From Hydractinia symbiolongicarpus (taxonomy: Eukaryota; Cnidaria; Hydrozoa; Anthoathecata; Hydractiniidae): 64,000 bases of DNA. A model generated the notes under the pieces. The model was not told the DNA's origin. It did not search any database and saw nothing but the letters and a program-made list of their open reading frames with translations. The stretch is taken from assembly GCF_029227915.1 (NCBI RefSeq), contig NC_079889.1, positions 6,698,001 to 6,762,000 of the forward strand, given 5' to 3'. The position numbers and the translations under genes are program-made. Positions 12,589 through 25,111 of the stretch are shown piece after piece; position 1 is the first letter of the stretch; each line of letters starts with the position of its first letter.

Positions 12589-15500
12589 GTGTAATAAAGG
12601 CCTCACACGTAGATCACGTGGTTCCATCTGCCTGCGCAGGTTACCCATGTACTATTTCTTCCAGTCTCAATGCACTACAACGTTCGAAGAGGTTTTCCTT
12701 AGCGCTGTGGCCTGACAACACGCTTAACTACGTGCACAGTCCTATAAAGGCCGTAATATGGTCTTTTGCAGTCTAATAAAGGCCTCACACGTAAATCACG
12801 TGGTTTCACCTGCCTGTGCCGGTTACCATTGGACTAGTTGTTCCAGTCTCAATGCGCTACAACGTCCCAAGTCATTTTCATTAGCGCCATCGCCTTAGAA
12901 CGCTCTTAACTACATGCACAGTCCTATAAAGGCTGTAATATGGCCTTTTGCAGTGTAATAAAGGCCTCACACGTAGATCACGTGGTTCCATCTGCCTGCG
13001 CAGGTTACCATTGTACTATTTCTTCCAGTCTCAATGCACTACAACGTTCGAAGAGATTTTCCTTAGCGCTGTGGCCTGACAACACTCCTAACTACGTTCA
13101 CAGTCCTATACAGGCTGTAATATGGCCTTTTGCAGTCTAATAAAGGCCTCACACGTAAATCACGTGGTTCCATCTGCCTGCAAGGTTACCATTGGACTAT
13201 TCCTTCAAATCTCAATGCACTACAACGTTTCAAGAAGTTTTCCTTGGTGGCGTGGCCTTACAACACTCTTAACTACGTGCACAGTCCTATAAAGGCAGTA
13301 ATATGGCCTTTTGCAGTCCAATAAAGGCCGCAGACGTAAATCACGTGGTTTCAGCTGCCTGCGCAGGTTACCATTGGACTAGTCGTTCCAGTCTCAATGC
13401 GCTACAACGTCCCAAGTAGTTTTCATTAGCGCCATTGCCTTATAACACTCTTAACTACGTTCACAGTCCTATAAAGGCTGTAATATAGCATTTTGCAGTC
13501 TAATAAAGGCCTCACACGTAGATCACGTGGTTCCATCTGCCTGCGCAGGTTACCATTGGACTAGTTGTTCCAGTCTCAATGCGCTACAACGTCCCAAGTC
13601 ATTTTCATTAGCGCCGTCGACTTAGAACGCGCTTAACTAAGTGCACAGTCCAATAAAGGCTGTAATATGGCCTTTTGCAGTCTAATAAAGGCCTCACACG
13701 TAAATCAGGTGGTTTTATCTGCCTGCGCAGCTTACCATTGGGCTATTCCTTCCAGTCTCTATGCGCTACAACGTTCAAAGTGGTTCTCCTTAGCGCTGTG
13801 GCCTTAGAACACTTTTAACTTCGTGCACAGTGCATTAAAGGCTGTAATATGGCCTTTTGCAGTCTAATAAAGGCTTCACACGTAAATCACGTGGTTTCAC
13901 CTGCCTGCGCAGATTACCATTGGACTAGTTGTTTCAGTCTCAATGCGCTACAACGTCCCAAGTCATTTTCATTAGCGCCATGGGCTTACAACACTCTTAA
14001 CTACGTTCACAGTCCTATAAAGGCCGTAATATGGCCTTTTGCAGTCTAATAAAGGCCGCAGACGTAAATCACGCGGTTTCAGCTGCCTGCGCAGCTTACC
14101 ATTGGACTAGTTGTTCCAGTCTCAATGCGCTACAACGTCCCAAGTCATTTTCATTAGCGCCATCGCCTTAGAACGCTCTTAACTACGTGCACAGTCCTAT
14201 AAAGGCTGTAATATGGCCTTTCGCAGTCTAATAAAGGCCTCACACGTAGATCATGTGGTTCCATCTGCCTGCGCAGGTTACCATTGGACTAGTTGTTTCA
14301 ATCTCAATGCGCTACAACGTCCCAAGTCATTTTCATTAGCGCCGTCGACTTAGAACGCGCTTAACTTCGTGCACAGTCCTATAAAGGCTGTAATATGGCC
14401 TTTTGCAGTCTAATAAAGGCCTCACACGTAGATCACGTGGTTCCATCTGCCTGCAAAGGTTACCATTTGACTATTCCTTCCAGTCTCAATGCGCTACAAC
14501 GTCCCAAGTCATTTTCCTGAGCGCCATGGCCTTACAACACTCTTAACTACGTGCACAATCCTATAAAGGCCGTAAAATGGCCTTTTGCAGTCCAATAAAG
14601 GCCGCAGACGTAAATCACGCGGTTTTAGCTGCCTGCGCAGGTTACCATTGGACAAGTCGTTCCAGTCTCAATGCGCTACAACGTCCCAAGTCGTTTTCAT
14701 TAGCGCCGTTGCCTTAGAACACTCTTAACTACTTTCACAGTCCTATAAAGGCTGTAATATGGCATTTTGCAGTCTAATAAAGGCCTCACACGTAGATCAC
14801 AAAGGTCCATCTGCCTGCGCAGGTTACCATTGGACTAGTTGTTCCAGTCTCAATGCTCTACAACGTCCCAAGTCATTTTCACTAGCGCCGTCGACTTAGA
14901 ACGCTCTTAACTACGTGCACAGTCCTATAAAGGCTGTAATATGGCCTTTTGCAGTCTAATAAAGGCCTCACACGTAAATCACGTGGCTCCATCTGCCTGC
15001 GCAGGTTACCATTGGACTATTCTTTCCAGTCTCAATGCGCTACAACGTTCCAAGTCATTTTCCTTAGCGCTGCGGCCTGAGAACGCTCTTAACTATGTGC
15101 ACAGTCCTATAAAGAATGCAATATGGCCTTTTGCAGTCTAATAAAGGCCTCACACGTAAATCACGAGGTTCCATCTGCCTGTGCAGGTTACCATTGGACT
15201 ATTCCTTCCAGTGTCAATGCGCTACAACGTCCCAAGTGGTTCTCCTTAGCGCTGTGGCCTTAGAACACTCTTAACTACGTGCACAGTCCATCAAAGGCTG
15301 TAATATGGCCTTTTGCAATTCTAATAAAGGCTTCACAATTAAATCACGTGTTTTCATCTGCCTGCGCAGGTTGCCATTGTACTATTCCATCCAGTCTCAC
15401 TGCACTACAACGTTCCAAGAGGTTTTCCTTAGCGCCATGGCCTTACAACACTCTTAACTACGTGCACAGTCCTATAAAGGCTGTAATATGGCCTTTTGCA

Positions 15501-17932
15501 GTCTAATAAAGGCCTCACACGTAAATCAGGTGGTTCCATCTGCCTGCGCAGCTTACCATTGGACTAGTTGTTCCAGTCTCAATGCGCTACAACGTCCCAA
15601 GTCATTTTCATTAGAGCCATGGCCTTACAACACTCTTAACTACGTTCAGAGTCCTATAAAGGCCGTAATATGGCCTTTTGCAGTCTAATAAAGGCCGCAG
15701 ACGAAAATCGCGCGGTTTCAGCTGCCTGCGCAGCTTACCATTGGACTAGTTGTTCCAGTCTCAATGCGCTACAACGTCCCAAGTCATTTTCATTAGCGCC
15801 ATCGCCTTAGAACGCTCTTAACTACGTGCACAGTCCTATAAAGGCTGTAATATGGCCTTTCGCAGTCTAATAAAGGCCTCACACGTAGATCACGTGGTTC
15901 CATCTGCCTGCGCAGGTTACCATTGGACTAGTTGTTTCAATCTCAATGCACTACAACGTCCCAAGTCATTTTCATTAGCGCCGTCGACTTAGAACGCGCT
16001 TACCTACGTGCACAGTCCTATAAAGGCTGTAATATGGCCTTTTGCAGTCTAATAAAGGCCTCACACGTAGATCACGTGGTTCCATCTGCCTGCAAAGGTT
16101 ACCATTTGACTATTCCTTCAAATCTCAATGCACTACAACGTTCCAAGAGGTTTTCCTTGGCGCCGTGACCTTACAACACTCTTAACTACGTGCACAGTCC
16201 TATAAAGGCCGTAATATGGCCTTTTGCATTCCAATAAAGGCCGCAGACGTAAATCACGCGGTTTCACCTGCCTGTGCAGGTTACCATTGGACTATTCCTT
16301 CCAGTCTCAATGCGCTACAACGTCCCAAGTCGTTTTCATTAGCGCCGTTGCCTTGGAACACTCTTAACTACGTTCACAGTCCTGTAAAGGCTGTAATATG
16401 GCCTTTTGCTGTCTAATAAAGGCCTCACACGTAAATCACGTGTTTCCATCTGCCTGCGCAGCTTACCATTGTACTATTCTATCCAGTCTCAATGCACTAC
16501 AACGTTCCAAGAGATTTTCCTTAGCGCCATGGCCTTACAACACTCTTAACTACGTTCACAGTCCTATAAAGGCCGTAATATGGCCTTTTGCAGTCTAATA
16601 AAGGCCGCAGACGTAAATCGCGCGGTTTCAGCTGCCTGCGCAGCTTACCATTGGACTAGTTGTTCCAGTCTCAATGCGCTACAACGTCTCAAGTCATTTT
16701 CATTAGCGCCATCGCCTTAGAACGGTCTTAACTACGTGCACAGTCCTATAAAGGCTGTAATATGGCCTTTCGCAGTCTAATAAAGGCCTCACACGTAGAT
16801 CACGTGGTTCCATCTGCCTGCGCAGGTTACCATTGGACTAGTTGTTTCAATCTCAATGCGCTACAACGTCCCAAGTCATTTTCATTAGCGCCGTCGACTT
16901 AGAACGCGCTTAGCTATGTGCACAGTCCTATAAAGGCTGTAATATGGCCTTTTGCAGTCTAATAAAGGCCTCACACGTAGATCACGTGGTTCCATCTGCC
17001 TGCAAAGGTTACCATTTGACTATTCCTTCAAATTTCAATGCACTACAACGTTCCAAGAGGTTTTCCTTGGCGCCGTGGCCTTACAACACTCTTAACTACG
17101 TGCACAGTCCTATAAAGGCCGTAATATGGCGTTTTGCAGTCCAATAAAGGCCGCAGACGTAAATCACGTGGTTTCACCTGCCTGTGCAGGTTACCATTGG
17201 ACTATTCCTTCCAGTCTCAATGCGCTACAACGTCCCAAGTCGTTTTCATTAGCGCGGTTGCCTTGGAACACTCTTAACTACGTTCACAGTCCTGTAAAGG
17301 CTGTAATATGGCCTTTTGCAGTCTAATAAAGGCCTCACACGTAAATCACGTGTTTCCATCTGCCTGCGCAGCTTACCATTGTACTATTCTATCCAGTCTC
17401 AATGCACTACAACGTTCCAAGAGATTTTCCTTAGCGCCATGGCCTTACAACACTCTTAACTACGTGCACAGTCCTATAATGGCTGTAATATGGCCTTTTG
17501 CAGTCTAATAAAGGCTTCACAATTAAATCACGTGTTTTCACCTGCCTGCACAGGTTACCATTGGACTATTCCTTTCAGTCTCAATGCACTACAACGTTCC
17601 AAGAGGTTTTCCTTAGCGCCATGGCCTTACAACACTCTTAACTACGTGCACAGTCCTATAAAGGCTGTAATATGGCATTTTGCAGTCTAATAAAGGCATC
17701 ACACGTAGATCACGTGTTTCCATCTGCCTGTGCAGGTTACCATTGTACTATTCCATCCAGTCTCACTGCACTACAACGTTCCAAGAGGTTTTCCTTAGCG
17801 CCATGGCCTTACAACACTCTTAACTACGTGCACAGTCCTATAATGGCTGTAATATGGCCTTATGCAGTCTAATAAAGGCTTCACAATTAAATCACGCGGA
17901 TTCAGCTGCCTGCGCAGGTTACCATTGTACTA
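12588..17932 (+). repeat. Long HOR A, copy 3 (truncated, at least 29 monomers)
   Basis: It starts at the third 18-bp deletion and follows copy 2 at an offset of 6169 bp until about 17715. It then carries the two monomers that copy 2 lost (17672 matches 4970, and the left half of 17854 matches 5152). At 17931-17933 the monomer switches from the ACTAGTCG version expected by comparison with 19310 to the TTCCATCC version of the following block. The unit is never completed, so an exchange replaced its right end. The 8 monomers before the switch recur at 1456 bp (16944 and 18400, 17126 and 18582, 17308 and 18764, 17490 and 18946). Confidence 0.88.
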
Positions 17933-19570
17933 TTCCATCCAGTCTCACTGCACTACAACGTCCCAAGTCATTTTCATTAGCGCCATGGCCTTACAACACT
18001 CTTAACTACGTTCACAGTCCTATAAAGGCCGTAATATGGCCTTTTGCAGTCTAATAAAGGCCGCAGACGTAAATTGCGCGGTTTCAGCTGCCTGCGCAGC
18101 TTACCATCGGACTAGTTGTTCCAGTCTCAATGCCCTACAACGTCCCAAGTCATTTTCATTAGCGCCATCGCCTTAGAACGCTCTTAACTACTTGCACAGT
18201 CCTATAAAGGCTGTAATATGGCCTTTCGCAGTCTAATAAAGGCCTCACACGTAGATCACGTGGTTCCATCTGCCTGCGCAGGTTACCATTGGACTAGTTG
18301 TTTTAATCTCAATGCGCTACAACGTCCCAAGTCATTTTCATTAGCGCCGTCGACTTAGAACGCGCTTAACTACGTGCACAGTCCTATAAAGGCTGTAATA
18401 TGGCTTTTTGCAGTCTAATAAAGGCCTCACACGTAGATCACGTGGTTCCATCTGCCTGCAAAGGTTACCATTTGACTATTCCTTCAAATCTCAATGCACT
18501 ACAACGTTCCAAGAGGTTTTCCTTGGCGCCGTGGCCTTACAATACTCTTAACTACGTGCACAGTCCTATAAAGGCCGTAATATGGCGTTTTGCAGTCCAA
18601 TAAAGGCCGCAGACGTAAATCACGCGGTTTCACCTGCCTGTGCAGGTTACCATTGGACTATTCCTTCCAGTCTCAATGCGCTACAACGTCCCAAGTCGTT
18701 TTCATTAGCGCCGTTGCCTTGGAACACTCTTAACTACGTTCACAGTCCTGTAAAGGCTGTAATATGGCCTTTTGCAGTCTAATAAAGGCCTCACACGTAA
18801 ATCACGTGTTTCCATCTGCCTGCGCAGCTTACCATTGTACTATTCTATCCAGTCTCAATGCACTACAACGTTCCAAGAGATTTTCCTTAGCGCCATGGCC
18901 TTACAACACCCTTAACTACGTGCACAGTCCTATAATGGCTGTAATATGGCCTTTTGCAGTCTAATAAAGGCTTCACAATTAAATCACGTGTTTTCACCTG
19001 CCTGCGCAGGTTACCATTGGACTATTCCTTTCAGTCTCAATGCACTACAACGTTCCAAGAGGTTTTCTATAGCGCCATGGCCTTACAACACTCTTAACTA
19101 CGTGCACAGTCCTATAAAGGCTGTAATATGGCATTTTGCAGTCTAATAAAGGCCTCACACGTAGATCACGTGTTTCCATCTGCCTGTGCAGGTTACCATT
19201 GTACTATTCCATCCAGTCTCACTGCACTACAACGTTCCAAGAGGTTTTCCTTAGCGCCATGGCCTTACAACACTCTTAACTACGTGCACAGTCCTATAAT
19301 GGCTGTAATATGGCCTTATGCAGTCTAATAAAGGCTTCACAATTAAATCACGCGGATTCAGCTGCCTGCGCAGGTTACCATTGTACTAGTCGTTCCAGTC
19401 TCAATGCGCTACAACGGCCCAAGTCGTTTTTATTAGCGCCGTTGCTTTAGAACACTCTTAACTACGTTCACAGTCCTATAAAGGCTGTAATATGGCCTTT
19501 TGCAGTCTAATAAAGGCCTCACACGTAGATCACGTGTTTCCATCTGCCTGCGCAGGTTGCCATTGTACTA
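17933..19570 (+). repeat. 9-monomer HOR B, unit 1 (1638 bp)
   Basis: The unit begins at TTCCATCC in 17933 and the same join to the same sequence recurs at 19571, exactly 9 x 182 bp later. Pairs at this offset include 18036 and 19674, and 18400 and 20038. Most of the unit (18036 to about 19370) also matches the end of the long HOR at 1456 bp, so it looks like an 8-monomer duplication of HOR A3 that later gained a ninth monomer (19492). One monomer (19310) carries AACGGCCCAAG, a private substitution. Confidence 0.85.
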
Positions 19571-20340
19571 TTCCATCCAGTCTCACTGCACTACAACGTC
19601 CCAAGTCATTTTCATTAGCGCCATGTCCTTACAACACTCTTAACTACGTTCACAGTCCTATAAAGGCCGTAATATGGCCTTTTGCAGTCTAATAAAGGCC
19701 GCAGACGTAAATCGCGCGGTTTCAGCTGCCTGCGCAGCTTACCATCGGACTAGTTGTTCCAGTCTCAATGCGCTACAACGTCCCAAGTCATTTTCATTAG
19801 CGCCATCGCCTTAGAACGCTCTTAACTACTTGCACAGTCCTATAAAGGCTGTAATATGGCCTTTCGCAGTCTAATAAAGGCCTCACACGTAGATCACGTG
19901 GTTCCATCTGCCTGCGCAGCTTACCATTGGACTAGTTGTTTTAATCTCAATGTGCTACAACGTCCCAAGTCATTTTCATTAGCGCCGTCGACTTAGAACG
20001 CGCTTAACTACGTGCACAGTCCTATAAAGGCTGTAATATGGCCTTTTGCAGTCTAATAAAGGCCTCACACGTAGATCACGTGGTTCCATCTGCCTGCAAA
20101 GGTTACCATTTGACTATTCCTTCAAATCTCAATGCACTACAACGTTCCAAGAGGTTTTCCTTGGCGCCGTGGCCTTACAACACTCTTAACTACTGCACAG
20201 TCCTATAAAGGCCGTAATATGGCCTTTTGCAGTCCAATAAAGGCCGCAGACGTAAATCACGTGGTTTCACCTGCCTGTGCAGGTTACCATTGGACTATTC
20301 CTTCCAGTCTCAATGCGCTACAACGTCCCAAGTCATTTTC
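19571..20340 (+). repeat. HOR B, unit 2 (partial)
   Basis: It follows unit 1 at an offset of 1638 bp through the monomers at 19674, 19856 and 20038. The next monomer is shifted by 1 bp, because a base is missing near 20193 (TAACTACTGCACAG). Similarity to unit 1 stops in the monomer at 20219, whose right half reads TTTTCCTTAGCGCCATGG where unit 1 has TTTTCATTAGCGCCGTTGCC. This is a truncated copy. Confidence 0.8.
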
Positions 20341-22124
20341 CTTAGCGCCATGGCCTTACAACACTCTTAACTACGTGCACAGTCCTATAAAGGCTGTAAT
20401 ATGGCATTTTGCAGTCTAATAAAGGCCTCATACGAAGATCACGTGGTTCCATCTGCCTGCGCAGGTTACCATTGGACTAGTTGTTCCAGTCTCAATGCTC
20501 TACAACGTCCCAAGTCATTTTCACTAGCGCCGTCGACTTAGAACACTCTTAACTACGTGCACAGTCCTATAATGGCTGTAATATGGCCTTTTGCAGTCTA
20601 ATAAAGGCTTCACAATTAAATCACGCGGATTCAGCTGCCTGCGCAGGTTACCATCGTACTAGTCGTTCCAGTCTCAATGCGCTACAACGTCCCAAGTCGT
20701 TTTCATTAGCGCCTTGCTTTAGAACACTCTTAACTACGTTCACAGTCCTATAAAGGCTGTAATATGACCTTTTGCAGTCTAATAAAGGCCTCACACGTAG
20801 ATCACGTGTTTCCATCTGCCTGCGCAGGTTGCCATTGTACTATTCCATCCAGTCTCACCGCACTACAACGTTCCAAGAGGTTTTCCTTAGCGCCATGGCC
20901 TTACAACACTCTTAACTACGTGCACAGTCCTATAAAGGCTGTAATATGGCCTTTTGCAGTCTAATAAAGGCCTTAACCGTAAATCAGGTGGTTCTATCTG
21001 CCTGCGCAGCTTACCATTGGACTATTCCTTCCAGTCTCAATGCGCTACAACGTTCCAAGAGGTTTTCCTAAGCGCCATGGCCTTACAACACTCTTAACTA
21101 CGGGCACAGTCCTATAAATGCTGTAATATGGCCTTTTGCAGTCCAATAAAGGCCGCAGACGTAAATCACGTGGTTTCACCCGCCTGCGCAGGTTACCATT
21201 GGACTAGTTGTTCCAGTCTCAATGCGCTACAACGTCCCAAGTCATTTTCATTAGCGCCGTCGCCTTAGAACGCTCTTAGCTACGTGCACAGTCCTATTAA
21301 GGCTGTAATATGGCCTTTTGCAGTCTAATAAAGGCCTCACAAGTAATTCACGTGGCTCCATCTGCCTGCGCAGGTTACCATTGGACTATTCCTGTCAGTC
21401 TCAATGCACTACAACGTTCCAAGAGGTTTTCCTTAGCGCCATGGCCGTACAACACTCTTAACTACGTGCACAGTCCTATAAAGACTGTAATATGGCATTT
21501 TGCAGTCTAATAAAGGCCTCACACGTAGATCACGTGTTTCCATCTGCCTGTGCAGGTTACCATTGTACTATTCCATCCAGTCTCACTGCACTACAACGTT
21601 CCAAGAGGTTTTCCTTAGCGCCATGGCCTTACAACACTCTTAACTACGTGCACAGTCCTATAATGGCTGTAATATGGCCTTTTGCAGTCTAATAAAGGCT
21701 TCACAATTAAATCACGCGGATTCAGCTGCCTGCGCAGGTTACCATTGTACTAGTCGTTCCAGTCTCAATGCGCTACAACGTCCCAAGTCGTTTTCATTAG
21801 CGCCTTGCTTTAGAACACTCTTAACTACTTTCACAGTCCTATAAAGGCTGTAATATGGCCTTTTGCAGTCTAATAAAGGCCTCACAAGTAAATCACGTGG
21901 CTCCATCTGCCTGCGCAGGTTACCATTGGACTATTCCTTCCAGTCTCAATGCGCTACAACGTTCCAAGTGGTTCTCCTTAGCGCTTGGCCTTAGAACGCT
22001 CTTAACTATGTGCACAGTCCTATAAAGGCTGTAATATGGCCTTTTGCAGTCTAATAAAGGCCTCACACGTAAATCACGTGGTTTCACCTGCCTGTGCAGG
22101 TTACCATTGGACTAGTTGTTCCAG
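20341..22124 (+). repeat. Transitional monomers between HOR B and the 1494-bp pair
   Basis: About ten monomers have no complete local partner. Several recur elsewhere. The monomer at 20401 (CGAAGATCACG) matches 23128 and 24622, the 1-bp-short GCGCCTTGCTTTAG monomers near 20713 and 21805 match those near 23437, 24931, 28388 and 31843, and 21310-21692 resembles 27895-28277 and 31350-31732. A 1-bp loss near 21985 (GCGCTTGGCC) is private. The segment is mosaic and links the left half of the array with the 19-monomer HOR. Confidence 0.8.
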
Positions 22125-23618
22125 TCTCAATGCGCTACAACGTCCCAAGTCATTTTCATTAGTGCCATGGCCTTACAACACTCTTAACTACGTTCACAGT
22201 CCTATAAAGGCCGTAATATGGCCTTTTGCAGTCTAATAAAGGCCGCAGACGTAAATCGCGCGGTTTCAGCTGCCTGCGCAGCTTACCATTGGACTAGTTG
22301 TTCCAGTCTCAATGCGCTACAACGTCCCAAGTCATTTTCATTAGTGCCACCGCCTTAGAACGCTCTTAACTACGTGCACAGTCCTATAAAGGCTGTAATA
22401 TGGCCTTTCGCAGTCTAATAAAGGCCTCACACGTAGATCACGTGGTTCCATCTGCCTGCGCAGGTTATCATTGGACTAGTTGTTTTAATCTCAATGCGCT
22501 ACAACGTCCCAAGTCATTTTCATTTGCGCCGTCGACTTAGAACGCGCTTAACTACGTGCACAGTCCTATAAAGGCTGTAATATGGCCTTTTGCAGTCTAA
22601 TAAAGGCCTCACACGTAGATCACGTGGTTCCATCTGCCTGCAAAGGTTACCATTTGACTATTCCTTCAAATTTCAATGCACTACAACGTTCCAAGAGGTT
22701 TTCCTTGGCGCCGTGGCCTTACAACACTCTTAACTACGTGCACAGTCCTATAAAGGCCGTAATATGGCGTTTTGCAGTCCAATAAAGGCCGCAGACGTAA
22801 ATCACGTGGTTTCACCTGCCTGTGCAGGTTACCATTGGACTATTCCTTCCAGTCTCAATGCGCTACAACGTCCCAAGTCATTATCCTTAGCGCCATGGCC
22901 TTACAACACTCTTAACTACGTGCACAGTCCTATAAAGGCCGTAATATGGCATTTTGCAGTCCAATAAAGGCCGCAGACGTAAATCACGCGGTTTTAGCGG
23001 CCTGCGCAGGTTACCATTGGACTAGTCGTTCCAGTCTCAATGCGCTACAACGTCCCAAGTCGTTTTCATTAGCGCCGTTGCCTTAGAACACTCTTAACTA
23101 CGTTCACAGTCCTATAAAGGCTGTAATATGGCATTTTGCAGTCTAATAAAGGCCTCACACGAAGATCACGTGGTTCCATCTGCCTGCGCAGGTTACCATT
23201 GGACTAGTTGTTCCAGTCTCAATGCTCTGCAACGTCCCAAGTCATTTTCACTAGCGCCGTCGACTTAGAACACTCTTAACTACGTGCACAGTCCTATAAT
23301 GGCTGTAATATGGCCTTTTGCAGTCTAATAAAGGCTTCACAATTAAATCACGCGGATTCAGCTGCCTGCGCAGGTTACCATTGTACTAGTCGTTCCAGTC
23401 TCAATGCGCTACAACGTCCCAAGTCGTTTTCATTAGCGCCTTGCTTTAGAACACTCTTAACTACGTTCACAGTCCTATAAAGGCTGTAATATGGCCTTTT
23501 GCAGTCTAATAAAGGCCTCACACGTAGATCACGTGTTTCCATATGCATGCGCAGGTTGCCATTGTACTATTCCATCCAGTCTCACTGAAACTACAACGTT
23601 CCAAGAGGTTTTCCTTAG
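22125..23618 (+). repeat. 1494-bp tandem duplication, unit 1
   Basis: Every landmark recurs 1494 bp downstream: 22582 and 24076, 23128 and 24622, 23491 and 24985. The length is 8 x 182 plus 38, explained by 39 extra bases in the monomer at 23491 and one base lost in GCGCCTTGC near 23437. The unit ends at the TTTTCCTTAG|TCTCAATG junction at 23618/23619, where the next unit starts out of register. The shared substitution ATTAGTGCC marks both units. Confidence 0.9.
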
Positions 23619-23619
23619 T
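23581..23619 (+). other. 39-bp insertion from an out-of-register junction
   Basis: The monomer starting at 23491 is 221 bp instead of 182 bp. After TTTTCCTTAG the sequence jumps back 38 bp to TCTCAATGCGCTACAACG, so the interval from the TCTCA block to CCTTAG is present twice in two different variants. One further base is extra in CACTGAAACTAC, against CACTGCACTAC elsewhere. The parental sequences share only AG at the crossover point (CCTTAG against TTCCAG), a two-base microhomology. A 79-codon reading frame here is a by-product. Confidence 0.9.
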
Positions 23620-25111
23620 CTCAATGCGCTACAACGTCCCAAGTCATTTTCATTAGTGCCATGGCCTTACAACACTCTTAACTACGTTCACAGTCCTATA
23701 AAGGCCGTAATATGGCCTTTTGCAGTCTAATAAAGGCCGCAGACGTAAATCGCGCGGTTTCAGCTGCCTGCGCAGCTTACCATTGGACTAGTTGTTCCAG
23801 TCTCAATGCGCTACAACGTCCCAAGTCATTTTCATTAGTGCCATCGCCTTAGAACGCTCTTAACTACGTGCACAGTCCTATAAAGGCTGTAATATGGCCT
23901 TTCGCAGTCTAATAAAGGCCTCACACGTAGATCACGTGGTTCCATCTGCCTGCGCAGGTTATCATTGGACTAGTTGTTTTAATCTCAATGCGCTACAACG
24001 TCCCAAGTCATTTTCATTAGCGCCGTCGACTTAGAACGCGCTTAACTACGTGCACAGTCCTATAAAGGCTGTAATATGGCCTTTTGCAGTCTAATAAAGG
24101 CCTCACACGTAGAACACGTGGTTCCATCTGCCTGCAAAGGTTACCATTTGACTATTCCTTCAAATTTCAATGCACTACAACGTTCCAAGAGGTTTTCCTT
24201 GGCGCCGTGGCCTTACAACACTCTTAACTACGTGCACAGTCCTATAAAGGCCGTAATATGGCGTTTTGCAGTCCAATAAAGGCCGCAGACGTAAATCACG
24301 TGGTTTCACCTGCCTGTGCAGGTTACCATTGGACTATTCCTTCCAGTCTCAATGCGCTACAACGTCCCAAGTAATTTTCCTTAGCGCCATGGCCTTACAA
24401 CACTCTTAACTACGTGCACAGTCCTATAAAGGCCGTAATATGGCATTTTGCAGTCCAATAAAGGCCGCAGACGTAAATCACGCGGTTTTAGCGGCCTGTG
24501 CAGGTTACCATTGGACTAGTCGTTCCAGTCTCAATGCGCTACAACGTCCCAAGTCGTTTTCATTAGTGCCGTTGCCTTAGAACACTCTTAACTACGTTCA
24601 CAGTCCTATAAAGGCTGTAATATGGCATTTTGCAGTCTAATAAAGGCCTCACACGAAGATCACGTGGTTCCATCTGCCTGCGCAGGTTACCATTGGACTA
24701 GTTGTTCCAGTCTCAATGCTCTGCAACGTCCCAAGTCATTTTCACTAGCGCCGTCGACTTAGAACACTCTTAACTACGTGCACAGTCCTATAATGGCTGT
24801 AATATGGCCTTTTGCAGTCTAATAAAGGCTTCACAATTAAATCACGCGGATTCAGCTGCCTGCGCAGGTTACCATTGTACTAGTCGTTCCAGTCTCAATG
24901 CGCTACAACGTCCCAAGTCGTTTTCATTAGCGCCTTGCTTTAGAACACTCTTAACTACGTTCACAGTCCTATAAAGGCTGTAATATGGCCTTTTGCAGTC
25001 TAATAAAGGCCTCACACGTAGATCACGTGTTTCCATATGCATGCGCAGGTTGCCATTGTACTATTCCATCCAGTCTCACTGCACTACAACGTTCCAAGAT
25101 GTTTTCCTTAG
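23619..25111 (+). repeat. 1494-bp tandem duplication, unit 2
   Basis: It repeats unit 1 with few substitutions, for example GTAGAACACG near 24111 where unit 1 has GTAGATCACG, and CGGCCTGTGCAGG near 24492 where unit 1 has CGGCCTGCGCAGG. Its last monomer (24985) is the normal-length version of the 23491 monomer, with CACTGCACTACAACG intact. It is therefore the form from which the longer junction monomer arose. Confidence 0.88.

Noticed and set aside
20132-20419. 95-codon reading frame
   Set aside because: It results from the 1-bp loss near 20193, which joins two frames of the satellite. It is not conserved in the sister unit at 18.5 kb.
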